Assembly: GCA_031283825.1 (NCBI GenBank)
Contig: JAITAZ010000174.1
Location: 1 to 19,308, forward strand
Direction: 5' to 3'
Source of the DNA: Planctomycetaceae bacterium
GTDB taxonomy: Bacteria; Planctomycetota; Planctomycetia; Pirellulales; Thermoguttaceae
DNA length: 19,308 nucleotides
Of this stretch, positions 7,975 to 14,839 are shown in pieces; within the stretch, counting starts at the first letter, position 1; each line of letters opens with the position of its first letter. A model generated the notes under the pieces. It was not told where the DNA came from, made no database searches, and saw nothing but the letters and a program-made list of their open reading frames with translations. The position numbers were made by a program, and so were the translations under genes.

Positions 7975-8565
7975 TTTTTGTGAATTGATCAATCGTTGTA
8001 CGTATTTTGCTAGAATATCGGTTTCGATATTTACTTTATCGCCGATTTTGAGTATTCCTAGCGTTGTTTTTTTCAGCGTGAAAGGAATTAACGCGACGCT
8101 AAACAATTCGTTTTCGCATTTTACTAACGTTAGACTCACGCCGTCAACTGTAACTGAACCTTTTGACGCCATTTGAACGGACAAATCTGGCGATATTTTG
8201 AAATAGTAATCTTGCCAATCTCCCAAGTCGTCGATTTGTATCAACTCGCCTTTGCCGTCGATATGACCAGAAACAAAATGACCTCCAAGACGATCTCCAA
8301 TCGACAAAGATCGTTCAAGGTTAATTCGACTTCCAACTACTAATTCTCCAAGATTTGTACGAGCAAGCGTTTCTGGTCCAGCTTGAAATTCAAATTTATT
8401 ATCGGATTTCCCGACAACTGTTAAACAACAACCATTGACCGCAACGCTATCGGCAATTTCAATTGATTGACTAATAAACAAATCGTCAATCTCAAGACGG
8501 CGTCCAACGCCTTCTTCTTTCAATCCTGTTACAAGTCCTAAAGACTCGACTATACCTGAAAACAT
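7966..8565 (-). CDS. ribE: Riboflavin synthase, alpha chain
   Basis: This 199-residue enzyme disproportionates two molecules of 6,7-dimethyl-8-ribityllumazine to riboflavin and a pyrimidinedione, the last step of riboflavin synthesis. It begins MFSGIVE (family MFTGIVE) and has the two homologous lumazine-binding halves: half one with NGCCLTV at 44-50 and ETLARTNLG at 65-73, half two with GGHFVSGHIDG at 94-104, DGVSLTL at 141-147 and TLKKTTLG at 163-170. Length is normal for the family. The ATG start has only a weak AGG upstream. No other rib gene is adjacent and no FMN riboswitch was recognised upstream. The flavin link with the neighbouring etfA, an FAD protein on the same strand, may be coincidental. 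The stop codon lies inside a mobile-element end. Confidence 0.95.
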   Translation of the reverse strand: MFSGIVESLGLVTGLKEEGVGRRLEIDDLFISQSIEIADSVAVNGCCLTVVGKSDNKFEFQAGPETLARTNLGELVVGSRINLERSLSIGDRLGGHFVSGHIDGKGELIQIDDLGDWQDYYFKISPDLSVQMASKGSVTVDGVSLTLVKCENELFSVALIPFTLKKTTLGILKIGDKVNIETDILAKYVQRLINSQKQI

Positions 8566-8670
8566 AAAATACCTAAAGTTTAAAAATAAAGTAAAAAAAT
8601 TTTGTAACCGTTCACGGAAATTTTTTTATCGAAAAATTAAAGCGTGAATAGTTACAAATTAACAAATGTA

Positions 8671-8692
8671 GAGACGCAATGCCTTGCGTCTC
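8671..8692. repeat. REP-like palindrome (copy 1)
   Basis: Stem GAGACGCAA, loop TGCC, stem TTGCGTCTC: a perfect 9-bp hairpin within the truncated element at 8604-8740. It has the same sequence as the copies at 8719, 14551 and, inverted, 14599. GAGACGC palindromes of this style are widespread intergenic repeats in several phyla. Confidence 0.9.
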
Positions 8693-8718
8693 ATTGTTCG
8701 ATCAAAAGTTCACCGATA

Positions 8719-8740
8719 GAGACGCAATGCCTTGCGTCTT
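8719..8740. repeat. REP-like palindrome (copy 2), abutting the etfA stop codon
   Basis: The palindrome repeats copy 1 in the same orientation but ends in T in place of C. It sits directly against the etfA stop (TAA, 8742-8740 on the minus strand). Read on that strand it forms a strong hairpin right after the gene and may protect or terminate the transcript. In the complete element at 14499-14693 the matching palindrome has the opposite orientation. Confidence 0.85.
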
Positions 8741-9789
8741 TATTTTTCTCGAAAAGCTTTTATCATTAGCGGGATTACTTGTTTTAAATCTCCCACGATG
8801 CCGTAGTGAGCGATTGAAAAAATCGGCGCAGAGCTATCGGAGTTGATAGCGATAATTTTTGCTGAATCTTCCATTCCGACTCGATGTTGTACCATTCCGC
8901 TTATTCCACATGCGATATAAATTGACGGTCTTACGGTTGAGCCGGTTTGTCCGATTTGGTGTTCTGCGCTGATAAAGCCGGAATCGACGGCGGCTCTACT
9001 TGCGCCGACAGCTCCTCCAAACAGATTTGCCAATTCGAATAGTAACTCAAAATTTTCTTTGCTTCCGACGCCTGCGCCGCCGGCTACAATTACTCGCGCG
9101 CCTTTAAGATTTATCCGGCGTTTTTGTGTTTCGCGTTTAATTACTTCGACTGCGTTTAAGCCTAGTAATTCTTCAGTTTTTGTTGATTCGGAATCTTTAA
9201 GGTAGAACTCTCGGATGATGTTACCGTGTCGATTCTGGTCTGCTTCAGGAATTGGAAAAACGCCTTCGCGAACTGTTGCCATTTGGGGTAATTTGTCGTA
9301 ATTTACTATTGTTGCCACGATGTTGCCGCCAAAAGCGGGACGAATTTGTAAAAGCAAATTTTTATGAACGGTTCCGTTTTTTTCTGTAATGTCTGATATA
9401 TCGAGGTTGGTGCAATCTGCGGTCAATCCGCTTTGGGTTGCCGAAGCGACTCGCGGAGCAAGATCGCGTCCAAGATTACTCGCGCCGTATAAAACTATTT
9501 GCGGACGATATTTCTTGATCAATTCAACGACTACGTAAGAATAAGGACTACTACGAAAATTCGTCAAGCGTTTATCTTCGACGAGATAAACGTTGTCGAT
9601 TCCGTGTTCAAATAATTTTGCAGCAACATTTTCAATGCCGTTTCCGATCAGCACGGCTCCGGTTTTAACGCCTAATTTATTTGCGAGTTCTCGGCTTTTG
9701 CCGCAAAGTTCGAGCGATAATTCTTGTAATTCTCCATCTTGAGTTTCAGCATAAACCCAGACCTCTCCAGATTCGTTTTTTTCGACCAT
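8740..9789 (-). CDS. etfA: Electron transfer flavoprotein, alpha subunit
   Basis: This 349-residue protein carries electrons from acyl-CoA dehydrogenases or related flavoenzymes, together with a beta subunit. The N-terminal domain (residues 1 to about 200) is the usual ETF alpha/beta-type fold. The C-terminal FAD domain is clear: GGAGVGSKENF (237-247), VGASRAAVDSGF (261-272), GQTGSTVRP (280-288), GISGMVQH (295-302) and APIFSIAHYGIVGD (321-334). The ATG start has no strong Shine-Dalgarno site. The beta subunit gene, normally just upstream of etfA, is not present on either side; upstream lies a mobile-element-filled divergent spacer. Whether this ETF serves respiration or electron bifurcation cannot be told from this subunit alone. 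Confidence 0.95.
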   Translation of the reverse strand: MVEKNESGEVWVYAETQDGELQELSLELCGKSRELANKLGVKTGAVLIGNGIENVAAKLFEHGIDNVYLVEDKRLTNFRSSPYSYVVVELIKKYRPQIVLYGASNLGRDLAPRVASATQSGLTADCTNLDISDITEKNGTVHKNLLLQIRPAFGGNIVATIVNYDKLPQMATVREGVFPIPEADQNRHGNIIREFYLKDSESTKTEELLGLNAVEVIKRETQKRRINLKGARVIVAGGAGVGSKENFELLFELANLFGGAVGASRAAVDSGFISAEHQIGQTGSTVRPSIYIACGISGMVQHRVGMEDSAKIIAINSDSSAPIFSIAHYGIVGDLKQVIPLMIKAFREK

Positions 9790-9888
9790 TTATTAAAATA
9801 ATTTGTTTAAAGTTAATTTAATTTTGTAATTATTTCCGCCGGATTTTTTTGTGATTATTTCGGCGGAATTTTTGTAACGTTTAAACTG

Positions 9889-10175
9889 GTAATATATCAG
9901 TAGAATTTTCCGAAACGTATTTTAACAGTTTCCGCAAACCTCATTTAAAACCTAATTTTTCTTACTATTGTTTAAAACCTCAGTAGCAATGAATCCCCCC
10001 AAAACCAACCACATTACCTCATTTCATTATTCGTTTACGTTTTTAATGAGGTAATGAGGTTGGTGTGGGGAGCGTCTTTGGCTACTGAGGTTGTTTTGTT
10101 CGGAAAAATGAGGTTGAAAATTAGGTTGGTTGTACAATATTCATACGTGTTAAAAATATTCCACTGACATATTAC
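9889..10175. mobile_element. Complete 287-bp MITE with GTAA ends and 8-bp target duplication
   Basis: The left end starts GTAATATATCAGTAGAAT. The right end, read inward on the other strand, starts GTAATATGTCAGTGGAAT. Both sides are flanked by the identical octamer TTAAACTG (9881-9888 and 10176-10183). GTAA termini with an 8-bp duplication are the hallmark of the IS66 family, so a related transposase elsewhere probably moved it. The whole element is one long imperfect palindrome. At its centre CATTACCTCATT (10012-10023) pairs perfectly with 10045-10056 around a 21-nt loop. ACCTCATT-like motifs recur through both arms. It has no coding capacity. It lies in the divergent spacer between etfA and the lutC-like gene. 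Confidence 0.88.
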
Positions 10176-10198
10176 TTAAACTGTTCTTGATTGAATTT

Positions 10199-10304
10199 TC
10201 AGTTAGCGGCGTTGATAATATAAATTCCCGATTCCGATTTTTCAACTACCCATCTTTTCGGCAATTTTTTGATAACTATTCAGTCGTGATATGAACAATC
10301 TGGC
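10199..10304 (-). pseudogene. Decayed fragment of an Rpn-family gene
   Basis: Reading the minus strand from 10276 to the stop at 10199 gives VIKKLPKRWVVEKSESGIYI then INAAN. This aligns with AIESLPRKWSVENVEPGIYT then IIG of the intact protein at 2049-3098 (about residues 174-195). Just upstream, in another frame (10304-10272), ARLFISRLNSY resembles ALFLPSRFPRE. So a single short piece remains, with at least one frameshift and a stop, next to the MITE at 9889-10175. The rest of 10305-10480 shows no further match by eye. Confidence 0.7.
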
Positions 10305-10480
10305 GATTCGGACAGGTACTGTACAAATCTAATTGATCGTCTAAACTACGAATCCTAAATTATTCGAGTTTGAATTTGCATCGTTTGAGTTTATCAATTT
10401 CTCCGCCAGATTTATTATCGGCGCAATTATCGGCATTTACTTTTTACTTACAACTACCTACTACTTTCGCGTATTTAATT

Positions 10481-11236
10481 ATGACTAATGTTAAAAATTT
10501 TTTAGAGAATATTCGCAAATCGATATTTGCGGAAAACGAAAATTATCAACGTTTGGAATTACCGACGCCGCCAAAAGTTTGGCAAGACGATAATATTGCC
10601 AATATTGCCAACGCGAAACAATCCGAAGACGAATTACTATTATTAGAAACATTTTGTCAGAACTTGGAAAAGCTCAACGGCGAATCTGTTTTGTGCGATA
10701 ATTTCGATAATTTGATTTTGCAAATTGCTAAAATCTTGCGAGAGAGTAAATCAGACGAAATCAAAATAATGATTTCATCTCATCTGTTAGTTCGTCGAGT
10801 TGCGGAAAATTTACAAGCGGTTCTTGACCAACTATCGGAATCTTCCGACGCTAAAACGCATTTGACATTTTACTCTGAACCTCCCGAAGACGACTTGAAT
10901 CTTGTGGAATTATCAAGTTGTGATTTTGGATTTGTTTCGGCGGAGGCGTTGTTAGCCGACACGGGCAGCGGCGTATTTCGGGCGAATTCAAGATTTGAAA
11001 GATTAGCGATTTATCTACCGCCGGTTTCGATTGTAGTTGTAGGTCGTAGCAAGTTAGAAAGAAATTTACCGGAGGCGTGGAAATATCTAAATACAGAAAT
11101 AAAAAATCAAAATTCCGGCGAATTCGTAATAGTTACCGGACCAAGCCGAACCGCCGATATCGAAAAAATTCTAATACTAGGAGTTCACGGACCAAAACGA
11201 GTCCTGTTTATGATTTATAAAGATGCAAATGAATAA
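10481..11236 (+). CDS. LutC/YkgG-type LUD domain protein
   Basis: The product, 251 residues from the ATG at 10481, matches the LUD (lactate utilization, formerly DUF162) family, subgroup LutC/YkgG. Conserved C-terminal pieces are ALLADTGSG, then RFERLAIYLPPVSIVVVGRS, and finally VTGPSRTADIEKILILGVHGP, the family's best signature. In bacteria with lutABC, LutC helps an iron-sulfur L-lactate oxidising complex. Here lutA and lutB are absent, so the role is uncertain; orphan LUD proteins are common. The open frame extends upstream to a TTG at 10370, but that 37-residue extension looks unlike the family, so I use the ATG. No Shine-Dalgarno site is obvious. The GalT-like gene starts 34 bp after the stop, so the two may be co-transcribed. 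Confidence 0.85.
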   Translation: MTNVKNFLENIRKSIFAENENYQRLELPTPPKVWQDDNIANIANAKQSEDELLLLETFCQNLEKLNGESVLCDNFDNLILQIAKILRESKSDEIKIMISSHLLVRRVAENLQAVLDQLSESSDAKTHLTFYSEPPEDDLNLVELSSCDFGFVSAEALLADTGSGVFRANSRFERLAIYLPPVSIVVVGRSKLERNLPEAWKYLNTEIKNQNSGEFVIVTGPSRTADIEKILILGVHGPKRVLFMIYKDANE

Positions 11237-11270
11237 TTATCAATTTATAGAAAATAATTTGAATTAACCC

Positions 11271-12359
11271 GTGCCAGAGTATCGTCAAAATCCATTAACT
11301 GGTCAAGCTGTGATAGTGTCTGCTGAGCGTAGCGCTCGTCCGCATCATTTTGATATTGATGCGGGTGATAGCGGTATTGGAGAGAAGAAGTTAGGTTGTC
11401 CGTTTTGCGAGGGCAACGAGCATTTAACACCCGGCGAGATTGCGGCTATTCGTGAATCTGGAACGATTGCTGATCAAGCGGGTTGGCGGGTTCGTGTTAT
11501 TCCTAACAAGTATCCGGCGGTTTGCGATTATTCTGAGATTCCGACGTTTTTGGAATTTCATCAGTATTTTAATTCGTGTGGGTTATCGATTCCTTTGAAG
11601 TTGTCTGATCGTTCTGCTCCAGCGTTTGGCGAACATGAGGTTTTAGTTGATACGCCGCGACATGTAGTTAGTGTTTCTGAAATGACGTCGGAGGAAACTG
11701 TCAATATGTTTCGGATGTATCGGATGCGTCTTTTGAGTCTTTATTCGTGTGGGCGATGGGTTTATGTGCAGATATTTAAGAATGTTGGTGTAGCGGCGGG
11801 TGCGTCGATACCTCATTCTCATAGTCAGCTTATAGCGATTCCGTTTGTGCCGTTATCGAATTTGGAGGAGATACGGCGGGCGGCAGAGTTTCGTGATAGA
11901 AAAGGAGGCGAGTGTTATTGGTGTAATTTGTTGAGAAACGAGATCAAAAATACTTCAAGGGTTGTGGAGGAAACGGATTCGTTTGTAGCGATATGTCCTT
12001 TTGCGAGTCGATTTGCGTCGGAGGTTGAGATTTATCCAAAACATCACGAAGCGTTTTTAGATTCTTTTGACGACGAGGTCAAGTTGAGAGAATTTTCAGA
12101 TCTTGTGCGTCGGACTGTATATCGTTTAGAGCGAGTGGTTTTCTGGATAAAGGGCAAGTTGGCGTATAATTTTGTGTTTCATGTTGAGCCTTTTGTTCAT
12201 GATTTCGGGTCTGATTTATTTCATTGGCGACTTTCGATTTTGCCGAGTTTAGCGAGAGCAGCAGGTTTCGAGTGGGGAACTGGATTACATATCAACCCAA
12301 TTCCTCCAGAAACAGCCGCAGAAAAATTAAGAGAACAGGTTATAGATAAAACAGATTAA
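11271..12359 (+). CDS. galT: Galactose-1-phosphate uridylyltransferase family protein
   Basis: This 362-residue HIT-superfamily enzyme is of the GalT type, which swaps UMP between UDP-glucose and galactose 1-phosphate through a uridylylated histidine. The zinc-site pair CPFC is at 43-46. The active-site motif is HSHSQ (182-186), in place of the HPHGQ of the E. coli enzyme, with H184 as the expected nucleophile. A second CxxC (CYWC, 215-218) and GTGLHINPIPPE (336-347) fit the subgroup found in thermophiles and planctomycetes. An in-frame TAA two codons upstream makes the GTG at 11271 the earliest start, and the following MPEYRQNPLTG matches the family's N-terminus. No galK or galE is nearby. 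The substrate could be another hexose 1-phosphate. It converges with the radical SAM gene. Confidence 0.85.
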   Translation: MPEYRQNPLTGQAVIVSAERSARPHHFDIDAGDSGIGEKKLGCPFCEGNEHLTPGEIAAIRESGTIADQAGWRVRVIPNKYPAVCDYSEIPTFLEFHQYFNSCGLSIPLKLSDRSAPAFGEHEVLVDTPRHVVSVSEMTSEETVNMFRMYRMRLLSLYSCGRWVYVQIFKNVGVAAGASIPHSHSQLIAIPFVPLSNLEEIRRAAEFRDRKGGECYWCNLLRNEIKNTSRVVEETDSFVAICPFASRFASEVEIYPKHHEAFLDSFDDEVKLREFSDLVRRTVYRLERVVFWIKGKLAYNFVFHVEPFVHDFGSDLFHWRLSILPSLARAAGFEWGTGLHINPIPPETAAEKLREQVIDKTD

Positions 12360-12705
12360 AATAAGCAATTTCTACTCATGTTAAGCAGTAGTTGTCCGTC
12401 AGTAGGCGTTTATTGATCAGGTTGATCACATATCTGGTAGGCGACCGTAGGTTCGCAACCTTTCGCCGAAAGGTCGCGTTGCCGAAGGCAACGATAAAAT
12501 GGATTCGACAATAATTAAAGGTAACTTCTAAAAACTAATTTTATTAGGAACGCGGGCGTCCCGCCTGCATGACAAATGCCTAAATATGCGGTCGAGACGA
12601 CCGCGATCCTAATAAAAATAAATTTTACATGAGGTTTTTAGAAGTTCCCTTTGGGTAATTTATCGCCGAAATAATTTTTTTCCGTTGCGTCTTTTGTAGA
12701 TTTTT
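12360..12705. other. 346-bp convergent spacer with several hairpins
   Basis: No gene is supported. Two small stems, CTTTCGCCGAAAG (about 12459-12471) and CGTTGCCGAAGGCAACG (about 12476-12492), follow the galT end without a T-run. Beyond them lies the inverted-repeat element at 12523-12646. Because galT and the radical SAM gene converge here, these hairpins are reasonable candidates for bidirectional transcript ends. Confidence 0.5.
12523..12646. repeat. Inverted-repeat element enclosing two strong hairpins
   Basis: AACTTCTAAAAAC (12523-12535) is perfectly complementary to 12634-12646. Inside, TTTTATTAGGA pairs with TCCTAATAAAA. Within that lie two GC-rich hairpins: GCGGG-CGT-CCCGC (12552-12564) and GCGGTCG-AGA-CGACCGC (12588-12604). 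The arms match the ends of the element at 17243-17443 (AACTTCTAAAAAC), so both belong to one end-family with different interiors. The whole unit could fold as a cruciform. Confidence 0.75.
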
Positions 12706-14451
12706 CTAGAATCTTACGTATCCCCAAGATAATTCGGCATTGTCAGGGATCGCTTTGTGGACGATTAAATCGACGTCTATTCCTGATTCCTCAATCGCTT
12801 GAGTCCAATAATCGTAACGAAAATGATCCGTCCATGCGTCTAATCTTGCGCCTAATCTCCATGCTCGCTCAATTACTCTACCAATTCGTCTGTCCGATCT
12901 GCACATTAACGCCTCCAACAAACTTGTTTCCAACGTATGATACTTCAACGAAATCCCCGTTCTACGGGACTTGCTCAATAAACGATTATGAATATCACTG
13001 AAATATTCCCGCGTCTGCATCCCTGCACGCTCCCACGTTGAATGAGGCTTCGGCACAAAATTCGACACATTAGTCGTTACAACCGGTGAACGTCCCAACA
13101 ACCGCTTGCCTAAACGCATCACCTCAACCGATAAATCAATAATCCCATCTATGTCCTCAACCGACTCCTCCGGCAATCCACACAAAAAATACATCTTCAC
13201 CCTGTTAAATCCGCCCAAAAACGCAGATTCACAGCCCATAAGCAAATCCTCATTTGTAATCGGCTTTCCAATCTTACGCCTCATTTCGTCTCGCGCCGCC
13301 TCCGGTGCAATCGTCAATCCAGACGTTCGCTCCGTCGTCAAATTTTGCATCGCCGCCCGCAACCTACTATTCACCCGCAAACTCGGCACCGAAATCGATA
13401 CCCCAAACGGTAAAAGTTCCTCCCTCAAACGAGACGCCAATAAATCAAATTGCGGATAATCACTCGTCGAAAGAGATAATAACGATACCTCGTCACTGCC
13501 CGTCGCCGCAACAGATTCACGAGCAATTCGTACAATCGATTCTAAATCGCGAATCCGAATCGGTCGTTTCATCATCGTACTCACACAAAACTTACAACGA
13601 CCCGGACACCCCCGCATCACCTCAATCGATACCCTGTCATGAACGCACTCTACAATCGGAACTATACGCTTAATCGGCGGCTCAAAACGATTTATATCGT
13701 CAATTATCGCCGGATAAATTACCCCCGGTAAACCGCTCTCAATCGGTCGCGGACAACCATACGCCAAATCACCTCGAAACTCCGCCGAATAAAACGACGG
13801 CGCAACAACATTCTTAAATCGACGCGCTACCTCAAGCAACGCCTCACGCCGACTCAAATTCCGCCCGCTCATTTTCAACTCCAACCAAGACTCGCAAACT
13901 TCCGGCAATAACTCCTCGCCATCGCCAATAAGAAATAAATCAATGAAATCACTCATCGGCTCAGGATTCGACGCCGAAGGTCCGCCGGCAATCACTAAAG
14001 GTAATGACATCGTTGTACGCTCGCGGCAATGAATAGGAACACCGCCAAGATCAAGTATCGTTAATACATTGGTAAAAGACATCTCATATTGAAGCGTAAA
14101 ACCAAGCACGTCAAACTCGTAAAGAGGAGTAAATGTCTCAAGAGAATAAAGCGGCAAACCCTCCCGACGCAACGCCAACTCCATGTCAGGATATGGAGTA
14201 AATACCCGCTCGCAAAACCAACCAGAATGATTATTCATTATAGAATACAAAAGTTGAAGCCCATAGTTGCTCATGCCAATCGTGTAAACATCAGGAAACG
14301 CAAAACAAAATCGACCGCGAACCTCGTCCCGATTCTTAACAACACTGCCAAACTCACCGCCAATATATTGACCCGGAAGCGATACTCCAGACAATAATAT
14401 ACGCTCAACACGATTACGAAAATCAATATTATTAAATGTATCGTTTGTCAT
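12706..14451 (-). CDS. B12-binding-domain radical SAM protein (TIGR03960-like)
   Basis: The product is 581 residues from the ATG at 14451. The N-terminal half resembles a cobalamin-binding-like Rossmann domain (FCFAFPDVYTIGMSNYGLQL near residues 49-68; IAGGPSASNPEPMSDFID near 154-171). The radical SAM core follows, with RGCPGRCKFC; C282, C286 and C289 ligate the [4Fe-4S] cluster that cleaves S-adenosylmethionine. This order matches the TIGR03960 family, often found next to a TIGR03936 partner and RNase G, neither of which is present here. The substrate of the family is unknown to me. The frame stays open upstream to 14559, but those 36 codons are made of repeat DNA, so I exclude them. The start codon touches the repeat that begins at 14452. 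Confidence 0.88.
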   Translation of the reverse strand: MTNDTFNNIDFRNRVERILLSGVSLPGQYIGGEFGSVVKNRDEVRGRFCFAFPDVYTIGMSNYGLQLLYSIMNNHSGWFCERVFTPYPDMELALRREGLPLYSLETFTPLYEFDVLGFTLQYEMSFTNVLTILDLGGVPIHCRERTTMSLPLVIAGGPSASNPEPMSDFIDLFLIGDGEELLPEVCESWLELKMSGRNLSRREALLEVARRFKNVVAPSFYSAEFRGDLAYGCPRPIESGLPGVIYPAIIDDINRFEPPIKRIVPIVECVHDRVSIEVMRGCPGRCKFCVSTMMKRPIRIRDLESIVRIARESVAATGSDEVSLLSLSTSDYPQFDLLASRLREELLPFGVSISVPSLRVNSRLRAAMQNLTTERTSGLTIAPEAARDEMRRKIGKPITNEDLLMGCESAFLGGFNRVKMYFLCGLPEESVEDIDGIIDLSVEVMRLGKRLLGRSPVVTTNVSNFVPKPHSTWERAGMQTREYFSDIHNRLLSKSRRTGISLKYHTLETSLLEALMCRSDRRIGRVIERAWRLGARLDAWTDHFRYDYWTQAIEESGIDVDLIVHKAIPDNAELSWGYVRF

Positions 14452-14550
14452 TTTTTTATTAACCACAGAGAACTCAGAGTTCACAGAGAGAATATTTTGT
14501 AACCGTTCACGGTTTTTAAAATTCGGATTTGAATTGCTAAACCCAATGTA

Positions 14551-14572
14551 GAGACGCAATGCCTTGCGTCTC
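14551..14572. repeat. REP-like palindrome (copy 3)
   Basis: The same 9-bp stem (GAGACGCAA / TTGCGTCTC) with loop TGCC as at 8671. Here it is the left arm of a REPIN-like doublet, separated by a 26-nt spacer from an inverted copy at 14599-14620. Confidence 0.9.
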
Positions 14573-14598
14573 TATCGGTGATCTTTTGATCGAACAAT

Positions 14599-14620
14599 GA
14601 GACGCAAGGCATTGCGTCTC
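14599..14620. repeat. REP-like palindrome (copy 4, inverted)
   Basis: The stem is the same but the loop reads GGCA, meaning this copy is the reverse complement of the one at 14551. Together they can form one long hairpin with a 28-bp perfect stem. Confidence 0.9.
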
Positions 14621-14839
14621 TACATTTGCTAATTTGTAACTATTCACGTTTGAATTTTTCGATAAAAAAATAAAAAATTTCGTGAACGGTTACAATATTT
14701 TTAAAAATTAAATTTTGATTTAAATCCATATTTTTTTACTTTAATAAATTTAAATTATGTTTTGAGTCCAATTAAAATTTTCTCTGTGTCTTCTGTGGTT
14801 TAAAATTAATTTTTAGAGATTCCCTATCGTTCTAATTTT

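Larger units (their letters stand above)
8604..8740 (+). mobile_element. Truncated copy of the GTAACCGTTCACG MITE, between etfA and ribE
   Basis: From GTAACCGTTCACGG at 8604, the sequence is nearly identical, in reverse orientation, to the complete element at 14499-14693. It covers the AT-rich arm, the internal CGTGAATAGTTAC and two GAGACGC palindromes. It stops at 8740, where the etfA stop codon begins, so about the last 50 bases and the second GTAA end are missing. The element probably serves as the 3' untranslated region of etfA and part of the ribE leader. Confidence 0.8.
14499..14693. mobile_element. Complete 195-bp MITE with GTAACCGTTCACG ends and 8-bp target duplication
   Basis: Both ends start with the same 13 bases, GTAACCGTTCACG, and the insertion is bracketed by AATATTTT (14491-14498 and 14694-14701). 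The uninterrupted relative at 17243-17443 has this octamer once, which shows the insertion directly. GTAA ends plus an 8-bp duplication again point to an IS66-type transposase. The interior has a 28-bp perfect inverted repeat made of two GAGACGC palindromes (14545-14572 and 14599-14626) and an extra GTAACTATTCACG at 14636-14648. No protein is encoded. Confidence 0.9.
14452..14826. repeat. Inverted-repeat element split by a nested MITE
   Basis: The left piece (14459-14498, AACCACAGAGAACTCAGAGT and on) and the right piece (14694-14826, ending CTCTGTGGTTTAAAATTAAT and on) together reproduce the element at 17243-17443. Removing 14499-14701 restores the continuous sequence. The left AGGGAACTTCTAAAAA end seen in the 17243 copy is missing; the repeat here begins against the start codon of the radical SAM gene. 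Its presence means the leader of that gene is entirely repeat DNA. Confidence 0.8.

Noticed and set aside
7700..8603. FMN riboswitch near riboflavin synthase
   Set aside because: I could not find the conserved RFN-element blocks upstream of ribE (8566-8740); the region is mostly repeat DNA.
10370..10480. 37-codon extension of the lutC-like gene from a TTG
   Set aside because: The extension has no resemblance to LUD proteins and the ATG at 10481 gives a normal start.
13106..13673. Plus-strand open frames of 117 and 122 codons opposite the radical SAM gene
   Set aside because: They lie antisense to a well-supported coding region and resemble no family.
14452..14559. N-terminal extension of the radical SAM protein
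   Set aside because: The 36 extra codons are made of the CACAGAG repeat and the GTAA-type MITE, and the ATG at 14451 gives a family-like N-terminus.
8671..14620. CRISPR-like repeats (four GAGACGC palindromes)
   Set aside because: They occur as pairs at two distant loci with homologous spacers, which fits REP-type elements and not a CRISPR array.
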